Assembly: GCF_030272615.1 (NCBI RefSeq) | Contig: NW_026728925.1 | Span: forward strand, 186,001 to 250,000 | DNA from: Cryptomeria japonica | Lineage: Eukaryota > Streptophyta > Pinopsida > Cupressales > Cupressaceae | Direction of reading: 5' to 3' | Length of the DNA stretch: 64,000 nucleotides | Shown: positions 48,209 through 61,330 of the stretch, piece after piece | How positions within the stretch are numbered: position 1 is the stretch's first letter | Layout: every line of letters begins with the position of its first letter | The notes under the pieces: generated by a model | What the model saw: the letters and a program-made list of their open reading frames with translations, nothing else | Told to the model about the DNA's origin: nothing | Database searches by the model: none | Program-made: the position numbers and the translations under genes

Positions 48209-50094
48209 GTAGCATAGGTCAACTTCTTGTGATATGATTAGTCAAGCAAGGAACCAAGCTCTCCTCCTCAATTGTCATTATTTTTAGTGAAAATTATTAG
48301 TAACAAAAAATGATACGTAGCATTATCTCAAAGGCATCATGCAAACCCTTCACATCTATCTGTGCTACATAATGTTAATTCACTACTCACCAAATGTGAT
48401 ATGGTCATACTTTTTCCCTAAACAAAATCAACAACAATCAAAAGTAATGGAATTTTAAACAAGTTAAACACTTATAAAATTAAAAAATGAAGCCATTAAT
48501 GCAATGATTTCAAGAAAATAAAGCTATTTAGTACTATTATTATAGCGAGAAGAATAAATGGATTTTATCTCTCTGTTTAGAACAGATTTCCTTCTAAGGT
48601 GAAAATTTTGCAACTAATTTTCCTAAGGTATTTTGTCAAGTTCAATTAGAGGATATAAAATATTGGAGGTGCGTTTTATGTAGTGCAACTTTCTTGGTAC
48701 TTGAACTTGACACAAAATAAAAGGATGTTTATGTGCAGTCAAGTATGTCAAGTAGTGCAACTTTCTTGGCACTTGAATTTGGTAATTTTTCTAAAGCCAA
48801 CAAAGTATTTGTGCTTCTTATCTAACTATGAATTTTAGTTCCTTGAATTTTCTTTTAGTTTTGATAGAATCAAGAAAATGCTAACTCAATCATATAATAT
48901 CTAATATTTTGAAGGATAAAGTGCCATGGCTTATCTAACCAATTCGCTAGAATGTTGGAGAAGTTTGAAAAACATATATTGAATGGTGTCCTAGCCAAAA
49001 GTAGGAATAATATTGAATTTGCTACAAGTAATTTTGGTCTATTGGATTATTTCATTAAAAAATTGCTTGAGACTAGCCTAATGAATAAAAATTATATGTT
49101 TGGCCTTGCCAAAGTTATTATTTTTAATTGCTTCTTTTTTTAAAACTTTTTGGTTTTCATATGTAAGAAATATTATGTTACTTGACCTAAGAAGTTAATT
49201 ATTAAAAGGAGAAACTATTGTTTACAACTGAAAGTAAGTTAAAATTTCTTTTCTCTTGAATCCCAATATCCTTGAAGTTTTTAAACTTTCTCAGCTTACC
49301 GCTAAATATTATTTAGACAAGAATAGTGATAGGTTCAAGTAGTTCTTAAGGTATATAATCAATTCTAACATGAAATAAAAGGTGTTGGATTTTGTTTGAA
49401 GAAATAAATTAGAGCCCTTTGAAATTAAGCAATTTGATGGATATTTTAGATTATTTTTCTAGGTACTAGGAATGTACTATAAGAAGCAAATATGCATATG
49501 TCTAATGCGCCTTCTTGTAAATATCCAAAAAATTATGTAAATAGAATATTTAATTATGAGGCAGGGGTTGTAGCGGGATTCCATAAATCTATTATAAATT
49601 TTAAAATAGCTTACCCTCCTTGTACTTTCATATAGTATCCACTCTTGCACACTTTATTGCAAGCCTTCTCTTTTGAATGGACTAAGTAGTTAGGAAAGAA
49701 ACTAGTTTTATACTTCATTTGTGTTAGACATGTTTTTATTGTCTAATTAAAAACAATGCAATTGGATATACATTTGTCTTGTAGAAGTTATAGATTTTTT
49801 ATTATTTCTTTACTATCCTTATCCTTAATATACTAGGATTTATATAGCATAAGAATATCTAATTAAGTAATAAATTTTCTTAGTCCCCCTATTTATCTTT
49901 TTGGGTGAAATATTGATAAAATGAAGGATACAATATGTATCATGATTGAAGAACTATAACCATAATTATGGCTATCCTATAGTTCATCATTACTCGTCTA
50001 CTTTTATGCCTAACCAAGTGATATCTCTAGTAATCATATGGTACATGTATGAGGTGGATAATATTTTATTTTAAGTAGCATTAGAAAGATGGTT
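48209..50094. repeat. Old internal direct duplication, copy 1 (unit 6)
   Basis: Counterpart of 2996-4881, paired with 52288-54122. It has GGATATAC near 49763, unlike units 4-5. Confidence 0.85.
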
Positions 50095-50096
50095 CC

Positions 50097-50900
50097 TATT
50101 AGAGTAAAAGGTTTTATTTACTAAATTAATTTAATCATATTGATTAATTAACTAAGTCACCTTTTCCTTTTTTCACTTAAGCTAAATTTAGGAAGCTTTT
50201 TGGGGAATTTAATAATTATTTTATTTCATGCATTCATCCCTTAGGGTTTGCTTTAGGGTTTTGATCTCCTTTATTAAACAATTGATCTCATTGTAATTAT
50301 TCATTCTGGCAAGTTAATTCATTTGTGATTCTTCTTGCAATTGTCTCCAATTATTCTTGCACTCTCTTGTTTGTAGGATTTTCTCTTGTACGTGGCAGGT
50401 ATTTGCATGCAGGCGATTATTGGGCATTGTGGAATTCATCAATCATGAATTCTATCATGGTATCAGAAGTCCAGACCTGATGCACCTCATTCATCAAATT
50501 TGATATTTTCCTTATGAATATTTTTTGTTTGCATCTTGGGTCAATTTGAATCTCAAAATAAGATCTCTGAGGATTTGAAAATTCACCTTTTTTTGTGATC
50601 AAGGGGGGCGCCTATTGTTTTGGACCACCACCACCAGTGGTTAGAGACCTCCTCCCCTCCCCGACTGCCCTCCACCACCTCATGCCATCAACGGACCACC
50701 ACCGCGCCACCAGTTTCATTGTTAGAAGCCTTTTTGAGCCTATTGGGATTTTTTTGTGATATTGGGAGCAAACAGAGGCGTTCTTCGATAAACCATATAT
50801 TGAAGTAGAATTTATTTTAGATTTCATTTCTGGTTTGACCTTTTCTATTTTAGAATTGATGTAAACTTTTGTTTTAATCTTTTCTATTTTGTTTTAACCG
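50097..50900 (+). mobile_element. Ty1/copia-like LTR plus leader fragment (unit 6)
   Basis: LTR 50097-50457 and intact TGGTATCAGA at 50458-50467, then leader. Confidence 0.77.
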
Positions 50901-51078
50901 TTATCTCGTCATACTAACTGCCAAAACGAACCTGAAGCAAAGATGCGTGATAAAGAGAGTATATTGTATTTATAAACAGAGTGCAAGCGTTTGTATAGGT
51001 CAAGAGTGATATTCGGTGAAAAAGGGTGAGATTCAAAGTAAAACAATGGAGCGTTGAATTGCAGCATTTTAAGAGGCT
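50901..51078 (-). pseudogene. Third, beheaded peptide gene: promoter and ATG only (unit 6)
   Basis: TATA box at 50967-50974, ATG at 50912, Met-Thr-Arg-stop. Confidence 0.79.
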
Positions 51079-52287
51079 CGAGCTCAAAAGATGCTTTTAT
51101 TTTTCTTGAACCAAACAATACAGTAGAAGTTCAATGCATTTTTGGTTTCACCATTTTTCTTTTCATACAACCCTTTATAATTTATAAAAACGTTTTTCAA
51201 TAAATTTTTTAATTTTAACCAAAATTGAAATGGTCAAGCAAAGAAAAAAAATGTTGAATAGCAGCAATGAGTATGCTGATCTTGAATGCTATTCATTATT
51301 GAAAAAGTGTCTTTGATGACAAAGTGGACGTTATGATAAGTACAATAATTGAAAGGATACAATTTTAAAGGAAAAATCTTCAGAATCCTATCATCTAAAG
51401 TATCATAAATTGATGGAACCTCAAACCGTACATTTTAAAATCTCTCCCAATGGGATGTTTCTTTTGAAATATTTTTTTTGTGTGCAAGGGTGAGCTAGTC
51501 ATAGTTCTAGTCTTTTCATGACCCCTTTTCTCCCAAGTACAATAGTTTGGAGTTGAGATGCACTTTCTATTATTCCACTTTGGTTTTTTGTTCTTCCAAT
51601 CATGGATCTTTAATTTACATCTTTATGTCTCTTTTACCATTTATTAATAGGTAACATTACCTTTTAGCTATATACCATCATTTCATTCTTTCTAGTTGTC
51701 CTTTCCTTTATTGATGTTTTGTTATTAGCCTTAATAGCTTAATAATCTTTGATGAGTGACCACTTTAATGAATTGTCAAAATTTATTTGTATCCCTTTGT
51801 TGTTATTGCATCTATATTCTTTTTTGTTTTCTATGAAGGAAGGTATAGTTAGAACCATTATGGTCCTTGTATCAAGTGTGCATGTTATAATATGATAGAT
51901 GATAATTTTCATTTTCTTTATATGTCAATCTAACACCAACAAGAGCATCGCTTATCATAGAATCTACCCACCTATGTGGTACAGTTGAAAGAACTAACAT
52001 TTGGCTTGTTGCCAATAGAAATTTTCTATTTGTCTACATGTGTTCAATCCCTTTGTGAGATGTAAGAGGATCATTTGATAATAATATGTCATGTTTCTCT
52101 AAAGACTTAAAAGGGAGTTTTTGTTTGAGATATCTCATTCTTTGTTGCTTGTGGCCTATGAATTTTTTATGTTGAGGTGTCCCCCTCCTCTTGTATTATG
52201 AGATTTTCCTTGTACCGACAAGTATATATTGATGTGTGATAAGATTCAACATATTTCCCACATCACTTCAACATATACTTGTTGCAG

Positions 52288-54122
52288 GTAGCATGTGCCA
52301 ACTTCTTGTGATATGAGTGCTCCATACATACAACCAACCTCTCCTCCCCAATTGTCAATATTCTTAGTGACAAATAGCTGAAATGTGGCATTCTCTTCAA
52401 TACATCACATAGGCTCTTGAAATCTATATGTGCTAGATAATTTTAATTCACCACTTAGCAATATGTGATATGGTAATAATTATTTTCTCACAGAAAATAA
52501 ACAACAATCATGTAATGAAATTTTTAACAGGTTAAACACTTCGAAAAATTAAAAATTAAACCATTAATGCAATACATTAGAACATGGGAATATGTTTGCC
52601 ATTATTAGAGTGGGAAGAATAAATGGGTTGGTATAGCTCTCCATTGACTAATTTTCCTAAGGTACTGTGTCAACTTCAAAATAATGTTTGTATAGTTTTT
52701 CAATTCTATTTTATTTAGTGCAGCATTTCTAGTCTTTAAATTTGATGCAAAATGAAAGGGTTTCCATGTGCATTCAAGTATGTCCTTAACTTCTCCTTTC
52801 AATATTAAAAAAAATATATTTTATCTATTTGAGAAAATTTCTTAAGAGGAAGATAAAAAAAAAAATTGTGCTCGTTATCAAACTATGATTTTTTGTTCCT
52901 TGGGAGATAGATAAAATTTGAGTGATTTGATGAGTTCCATAGAATGATAAACAAATTTGAAAAAGATAAAATTAATGGATGGTGTCCTAGCGATTCATTT
53001 CAAGAACATTCTTGAATTTAGGAAGAATATCAAATTTCCTATATGTAGATGGTATCTATTTGATTATTTATTTAACAAGTTTTTTGTGCCTAGCATAATG
53101 GATAATCATTATAGGTTTCACCTTGTCAATGTAGTTATCCTTAATTTATTCCTTTGTGAATATTTGTTGGGTCTCATATGTAAGAAATACTATCATAAGA
53201 CCCATGAAGTTAAATATTTAAAGAGGGTAGAGTTACTTACAAATACAAATAAATTAACAAGTTTTATTTGACCTAACTCCATGTTTCACTAAAACTAATT
53301 CCTTATGAGCTTGCCACTAAATATGGTTGAGACATAATAGTCCTAGGGTGATTTACTTTTGGAGGCATATAATCAAGTCCAATGTACAGTAAATAGTGTT
53401 GAAGACTTGCTCAAGAAATGAACTATAGCCCTTTGAAATTTACAAATTTGAGGGATATTTCAATTCAAATTATTACATATTATGCTAGGTCCTAGAAATG
53501 TAGTGTAATTAATAAATATGCATATGTCTATGACGCTTGTTTTGAATGTTCATTTTTTTTAATGTAAATAGGCTATTTGAGTATTTGGACCATGGATCAT
53601 ACAGGGAATATACAAATATATTATTAATTTTAAAATCACTTACCCTCCCTATATCTCCATATGGTATATCACCCTTTTTCACACTTTCTTGGAAGCCTTC
53701 TCTAGTTAATGGACAAAGTAGGTAGGAAATTAATGGGTTCTATACTTCATCTATGTTAAAGATGTAGTGTTTGTTTGAATGAACCCTTTGTGGCTATATA
53801 TACATTTCTCATCTAGAAATTGTAGAAATTTTTAGTATTTCTTTATTACCCTTATGTTGAATATATTACGATTTTTGTAGAAGAAGTCTGTCTAATTAAG
53901 TAATGAATTTACTTAGTACCCATATTTCTTCTTTTTGGGAAAAGGTTGATGATAATATAGGATACAATATGTATCACTATTGAAGAATTGTAATCAAAAT
54001 TTATGTTTCTCCTATGGTTCCTCATTACTTGTTTATTTATAACCAACTAATAGTTATAGTAATCATATGGTACATGTATGAGGTGGATAAATTTCATTCT
54101 AAGTAGCATTAGAAAGATAGTT
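52288..54122. repeat. Old internal direct duplication, copy 2 (unit 6)
   Basis: Counterpart of 7075-8908. CTCACAGAAAAT near 52488 is shared only with unit 7. Confidence 0.85.
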
Positions 54123-55809
54123 ACAACATTACCAATTTGAAGCTGAGAACATCACTATATTATTAAGGGAGTCTTATGATCTTGTGGCTGGAATGGTGAA
54201 AGGTTATGGACTAAAATTGTATAAGAAAATATATTAAAATCCCAAGAATATTATTCATAGAGTGTTCACTAAAATATTGGAAGGTCTTTTAATAAGAATA
54301 AATAATTTGAAGGGGATTATTTGTGAAGGAAATCCATAAAAAACTGAGAGAGATGGTAGGATGGACAATATGGATAGGATGGTAGGAGCTGAGTTGATGT
54401 GGAAGTTGAATGATTTAGGGTATAAATGATGTTTCAATGATATCAAAGACACAATGAAGATATAATAGATTCTATAACTTTTAAGGTTGGGAAACACACA
54501 CATAATAAACATGTATTTTTTCCATCCCATTGACGGTAGGAAGAATGTGATAATTAGGCATAGTAGCTTATGGATATTTTTGGAGACAATTTCATGGAAG
54601 ATGTAAGGAAAAAAAAATGTTTATAATTCTTCTCTAATAAATCTCTATGGTAGCTAACTACCAATTAAAAGTGTAGAATTTTTGTGTGAAAAATGGAGAT
54701 GAAACTCAAATAGCTAACTATCAATTGGCCAAAATATCTAGCTATACTATTGAGGACCAATTTATCATAAATGAGGCACTCAAGATAGTTGTCATATTTG
54801 TAGTATGTCACTAAAAAAAATGAAAAAGTGTAGGGGACCATGACGCAAAGCTTGAACATATTAAATCTTGGTCCCCACAAAATGATTTGAAGCTTTAGGC
54901 AAAGCATATGGCCATGAATATTTTATAAAGGGAAAACACACCAGGGAACAATTATAGCTTGCTAATGTGATTGAATAGAACCCATTCAATGGTCTTGATT
55001 AAATTATTATTGTAAGAGAACTAAAGCTCTAAAGGCGAGCAAAGAACTTGACAATGTATGATTTTAATGTCAACATTATTATGAAGGAAAAGGTTTCCAC
55101 ATTGTTTTGTTAGAATTCTATCAACTCTTGTTCATGATTCAAATTGTCTTGGCTTCATTAATATTTGGAATCAAATTAACTATGTGTGCTAAGCACATTA
55201 CTAAAACCTTTGAACAAGATGAAATTTGCAATGGCCTGCTTCGTCGTGTTTTTCTTAATTTTCCTTTAAATTTTTACATTAAAAAAATTATATATTACAT
55301 AAAAATTGGTAAACCCTAACATAATATTTGGAGTGACAAATATACATTATAATGTGTATTAAAGCTTTGGTCAGATCCAAACCATAACGTACGGCCTGTT
55401 GTAGCAGGCTCATCATATAAGTTGTGTATGTTTTACAAAGCGCGATTAAAATCTTACTAATTTATAATCCTTTCAAGTATTATGGATAGGCCCTTTCTTA
55501 GTTTTCTCAAACACGTAACTTTTTGTGACACCATAGCAAAAGTCTGTTGAAATTTTTTATGTACCTTTCGTGAATCATATTTAAGATTTGATTAAACTGA
55601 ATATGTATATTCTTCAATACAAATGAAATTATATCCACTCAAGATAGATGAAAGCGATCTGGCCTTTAAAATGTGTCAGTGGTTAGTCAATGGCGATAGA
55701 TGATATTTCTCCCTATCACCGCAGATCTGGATTGAAAAATACGTAAATGTATACTGGGTATCCATGGCAGAATATCTTAATTAGGTGATTGGATCCACAA
55801 TAAGTGTAT

Positions 55810-55998
55810 TCAACAGCAACTAGGATCTGGAATGTTGCCTTCACAGTTAGGACACGACGCTAACATCTCCACAATTTCAAGCAGATTATCAATGCCTGCA
55901 TTTGTATTCACTATTTTGTTGAGGATTGGTCGAGCAGAGACAGCGAGGGAAAACACAACGTTGAGCACAAGCAGCAGTGCCATAACTTTCAGGAGCAT
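55810..55998 (-). CDS. Small secreted peptide A (unit 7)
   Basis: Leu12/Pro59 version with codon 2 CTC; last complete A gene in the window. Confidence 0.62.
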   Translation of the reverse strand: MLLKVMALLLVLNVVFSLAVSARPILNKIVNTNAGIDNLLEIVEMLASCPNCEGNIPDPSCC

Positions 55999-56524
55999 CG
56001 ATCTCGACAATACTAATTGGCAGAATGAATGTTAACAAATGAAAAAACGTATTCGGTTTAGCGAGATAGAGAGCGAAGATCGAGAATGGTGATGGATAAA
56101 CAAGGAAAATCGTATTTATAGAGACAGACGACGGCGTGTGAGTATGTTTGATCAAGTCAAAATTAAAATTTGTTCAACTAGGGTGATATTCAAAGTAAAA
56201 AATGGCGCGTGGAACTGCAACATTTCAAGAGGCGACAAAGGGACTTTGAATATCAACATTGACTTATTCATATTGCACGTCAATTGTCTTCGCTTTCTAT
56301 CAAGCATGAAAGCACCTTTAACACCAATATCACCAATTTCAATTTTGACCTATTCAAACATTTGCACTCCATCGTCCATCTCTATAAATACGATTTACCT
56401 GGTTTATACATCACCATTCTCGATCTTCGCTCTCTATCTCTTAAAAAATTCACTCGGCTCTTCTTTCTTCATTTGTAAACCAATACGTACGTTTCTTTGC
56501 TTGATATTCATTCTGGCAATTAGT
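55999..56524. promoter_or_regulatory. Divergent promoter region between A and B (unit 7)
   Basis: TATA boxes at 56113-56120 (minus) and 56383-56390 (plus) and the inverted repeat are intact. Confidence 0.6.
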
Positions 56525-56749
56525 ATGGAGAGATCGATTCATCTGAAAGTTATGGCAGTGCTGCTCATGCTCAACGCTATGGTTTTCCTCGCTGTCTCTG
56601 CTCGACCAATCCTGACGGAAAAAGTGAATACAAATGCAAGCGTGAACAACAATGATTCAATTGATAATCTGGTTGAAATTGTGGAGATGTTAGCATCTGG
56701 TTCTAACTGTTCAGGCAACATCAAAGATCCTAATTGCCGCAAAAGATAA
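56525..56749 (+). CDS. Small secreted peptide B (unit 7)
   Basis: Identical protein; codon 4 TCG, codon 7 CTG. Last complete B gene in the window. Confidence 0.66.
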   Translation: MERSIHLKVMAVLLMLNAMVFLAVSARPILTEKVNTNASVNNNDSIDNLVEIVEMLASGSNCSGNIKDPNCRKR

Positions 56750-57251
56750 AACAATGATGCATAGAGTTACTGTGAATCCAACGCACATAACTAAGATTTT
56801 TCGCCACGGAAATCCGTGAGAGCTTTACATTATTTGGGTATTTTGTGGTCCATGGTGACAAGGAGAAAGAGAAATATAATTAAATCCCTTGGACACTACT
56901 CGCTGACACATTTTAAAACCAGAACGCTTTCATCCATCTGGATTGCGTAATATGTAATTATTTTTCTGTATTCAAGAATATACATATTCAGCCCAATCAA
57001 ATCTTAAATATCAAATTTGTTTCATTAAATATTCGTTTTCTAATTGTTCATTGTTTTCCACATTGAAGTTGGTGTGGTGGTAGCTCTAGTTTGTCGCAGA
57101 AATAACGTTTTCCTTTCTATTTCCCAATTATCATTGATCTTTTAGTGGTAAACTATCAAACTTATATTGAGTCAAGTTTCCCTATTCCTCTTTGGATATC
57201 CCAATTACTTATACAAATTATACATATTACTTATTTATACCGTTAATTTAA

Positions 57252-59137
57252 GTAGCATAGGTCAACTTCTTGTGATATGATTAGTCAAGCAAGGAACCAA
57301 GCTCTCCTCCTCAATTGTCATTATTTTTAGTGAAAATTATTAGTAACAAAAAATGATACGTAGCATTATCTCAAAGGCATCATGCAAACCCTTCACATCT
57401 ATCTGTGCTACATAATGTTAATTCACTACTCACCAAATGTGATATGGTCATACTTTTTCCCTAAACAAAATCAACAACAATCAAAAGTAATGGAATTTTA
57501 AACAAGTTAAACACTTATAAAATTAAAAAATGAAGCCATTAATGCAATGATTTCAAGAAAATAAAGCTATTTAGTACTATTATTATAGCGAGAAGAATAA
57601 ATGGATTTTATCTCTCTGTTTAGAACAGATTTCCTTCTAAGGTGAAAATTTTGCAACTAATTTTCCTAAGGTATTTTGTCAAGTTCAATTAGAGGATATA
57701 AAATATTGGAGGTGCGTTTTATGTAGTGCAACTTTCTTGGTACTTGAACTTGACACAAAATAAAAGGATGTTTATGTGCAGTCAAGTATGTCAAGTAGTG
57801 CAACTTTCTTGGCACTTGAATTTGGTAATTTTTCTAAAGCCAACAAAGTATTTGTGCTTCTTATCTAACTATGAATTTTAGTTCCTTGAATTTTCTTTTA
57901 GTTTTGATAGAATCAAGAAAATGCTAACTCAATCATATAATATCTAATATTTTGAAGGATAAAGTGCCATGGCTTATCTAACCAATTCGCTAGAATGTTG
58001 GAGAAGTTTGAAAAACATATATTGAATGGTGTCCTAGCCAAAAGTAGGAATAATATTGAATTTGCTACAAGTAATTTTGGTCTATTGGATTATTTCATTA
58101 AAAAATTGCTTGAGACTAGCCTAATGAATAAAAATTATATGTTTGGCCTTGCCAAAGTTATTATTTTTAATTGCTTCTTTTTTTAAAACTTTTTGGTTTT
58201 CATATGTAAGAAATATTATGTTACTTGACCTAAGAAGTTAATTATTAAAAGGAGAAACTATTGTTTACAACTGAAAGTAAGTTAAAATTTCTTTTCTCTT
58301 GAATCCCAATATCCTTGAAGTTTTTAAACTTTCTCAGCTTACCGCTAAATATTATTTAGACAAGAATAGTGATAGGTTCAAGTAGTTCTTAAGGTATATA
58401 ATCAATTCTAACATGAAATAAAAGGTGTTGGATTTTGTTTGAAGAAATAAATTAGAGCCCTTTGAAATTAAGCAATTTGATGGATATTTTAGATTATTTT
58501 TCTAGGTACTAGGAATGTACTATAAGAAGCAAATATGCATATGTCTAATGCGCCTTCTTGTAAATATCCAAAAAATTATGTAAATAGAATATTTAATTAT
58601 GAGGCAGGGGTTGTAGCGGGATTCCATAAATCTATTATAAATTTTAAAATAGCTTACCCTCCTTGTACTTTCATATAGTATCCACTCTTGCACACTTTAT
58701 TGCAAGCCTTCTCTTTTGAATGGACTAAGTAGTTAGGAAAGAAACTAGTTTTATACTTCATTTGTGTTAGACATGTTTTTATTGTCTAATTAAAAACAAT
58801 GCAATTGGATATACATTTGTCTTGTAGAAGTTATAGATTTTTTATTATTTCTTTACTATCCTTATCCTTAATATACTAGGATTTATATAGCATAAGAATA
58901 TCTAATTAAGTAATAAATTTTCTTAGTCCCCCTATTTATCTTTTTGGGTGAAATATTGATAAAATGAAGGATACAATATGTATCATGATTGAAGAACTAT
59001 AACCATAATTATGGCTATCCTATAGTTCATCATTACTCGTCTACTTTTATGCCTAACCAAGTGATATCTCTAGTAATCATATGGTACATGTATGAGGTGG
59101 ATAATATTTTATTTTAAGTAGCATTAGAAAGATGGTT
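57252..59137. repeat. Old internal direct duplication, copy 1 (unit 7)
   Basis: Counterpart of 2996-4881, paired with 61331-63165; matches unit 6 by eye. Confidence 0.85.
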
Positions 59138-59139
59138 CC

Positions 59140-59943
59140 TATTAGAGTAAAAGGTTTTATTTACTAAATTAATTTAATCATATTGATTAATTAACTAAGT
59201 CACCTTTTCCTTTTTTCACTTAAGCTAAATTTAGGAAGCTTTTTGGGGAATTTAATAATTATTTTATTTCATGCATTCATCCCTTAGGGTTTGCTTTAGG
59301 GTTTTGATCTCCTTTATTAAACAATTGATCTCATTGTAATTATTCATTCTGGCAAGTTAATTCATTTGTGATTCTTCTTGCAATTGTCTCCAATTATTCT
59401 TGCACTCTCTTGTTTGTAGGATTTTCTCTTGTACGTGGCAGGTATTTGCATGCAGGCGATTATTGGGCATTGTGGAATTCATCAATCATGAATTCTATCA
59501 TGGTATCAGAAGTCCAGACCTGATGCACCTCATTCATCAAATTTGATATTTTCCTTATGAATATTTTTTGTTTGCATCTTGGGTCAATTTGAATCTCAAA
59601 ATAAGATCTCTGAGGATTTGAAAATTCACCTTTTTTTGTGATCAAGGGGGGCGCCTATTGTTTTGGACCACCACCACCAGTGGTTAGAGACCTCCTCCCC
59701 TCCCCGACTGCCCTCCACCACCTCATGCCATCAACGGACCACCACCGCGCCACCAGTTTCATTGTTAGAAGCCTTTTTGAGCCTATTGGGATTTTTTTGT
59801 GATATTGGGAGCAAACAGAGGCGTTCTTCGATAAACCATATATTGAAGTAGAATTTATTTTAGATTTCATTTCTGGTTTGACCTTTTCTATTTTAGAATT
59901 GATGTAAACTTTTGTTTTAATCTTTTCTATTTTGTTTTAACCG
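59140..59943 (+). mobile_element. Ty1/copia-like LTR plus leader fragment (unit 7)
   Basis: LTR 59140-59500 and intact TGGTATCAGA at 59501-59510, then leader. Confidence 0.77.
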
Positions 59944-60121
59944 TTATCTCGTCATACTAACTGCCAAAACGAACCTGAAGCAAAGATGCGTGATAAAGAG
60001 AGTATATTGTATTTATAAACAGAGTGCAAGCGTTTGTATAGGTCAAGAGTGATATTCGGTGAAAAAGGGTGAGATTCAAAGTAAAACAATGGAGCGTTGA
60101 ATTGCAGCATTTTAAGAGGCT
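59944..60121 (-). pseudogene. Third, beheaded peptide gene: promoter and ATG only (unit 7)
   Basis: TATA box at 60010-60017, ATG at 59955, Met-Thr-Arg-stop. Confidence 0.79.
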
Positions 60122-61330
60122 CGAGCTCAAAAGATGCTTTTATTTTTCTTGAACCAAACAATACAGTAGAAGTTCAATGCATTTTTGGTTTCACCATTTT
60201 TCTTTTCATACAACCCTTTATAATTTATAAAAACGTTTTTCAATAAATTTTTTAATTTTAACCAAAATTGAAATGGTCAAGCAAAGAAAAAAAATGTTGA
60301 ATAGCAGCAATGAGTATGCTGATCTTGAATGCTATTCATTATTGAAAAAGTGTCTTTGATGACAAAGTGGACGTTATGATAAGTACAATAATTGAAAGGA
60401 TACAATTTTAAAGGAAAAATCTTCAGAATCCTATCATCTAAAGTATCATAAATTGATGGAACCTCAAACCGTACATTTTAAAATCTCTCCCAATGGGATG
60501 TTTCTTTTGAAATATTTTTTTTGTGTGCAAGGGTGAGCTAGTCATAGTTCTAGTCTTTTCATGACCCCTTTTCTCCCAAGTACAATAGTTTGGAGTTGAG
60601 ATGCACTTTCTATTATTCCACTTTGGTTTTTTGTTCTTCCAATCATGGATCTTTAATTTACATCTTTATGTCTCTTTTACCATTTATTAATAGGTAACAT
60701 TACCTTTTAGCTATATACCATCATTTCATTCTTTCTAGTTGTCCTTTCCTTTATTGATGTTTTGTTATTAGCCTTAATAGCTTAATAATCTTTGATGAGT
60801 GACCACTTTAATGAATTGTCAAAATTTATTTGTATCCCTTTGTTGTTATTGCATCTATATTCTTTTTTGTTTTCTATGAAGGAAGGTATAGTTAGAACCA
60901 TTATGGTCCTTGTATCAAGTGTGCATGTTATAATATGATAGATGATAATTTTCATTTTCTTTATATGTCAATCTAACACCAACAAGAGCATCGCTTATCA
61001 TAGAATCTACCCACCTATGTGGTACAGTTGAAAGAACTAACATTTGGCTTGTTGCCAATAGAAATTTTCTATTTGTCTACATGTGTTCAATCCCTTTGTG
61101 AGATGTAAGAGGATCATTTGATAATAATATGTCATGTTTCTCTAAAGACTTAAAAGGGAGTTTTTGTTTGAGATATCTCATTCTTTGTTGCTTGTGGCCT
61201 ATGAATTTTTTATGTTGAGGTGTCCCCCTCCTCTTGTATTATGAGATTTTCCTTGTACCGACAAGTATATATTGATGTGTGATAAGATTCAACATATTTC
61301 CCACATCACTTCAACATATACTTGTTGCAG

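Larger units (their letters stand above)
45214..54256. repeat. Tandem unit 6 (9043 bp)
   Basis: Sixth copy, sister to unit 7 over its second half: both have TCTAACACCAAC near 51930, CTCACAGAAAAT near 52488, and the bases of units 1-2 at two sites near 52112 and 52178 where units 3-5 differ. Confidence 0.97.
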
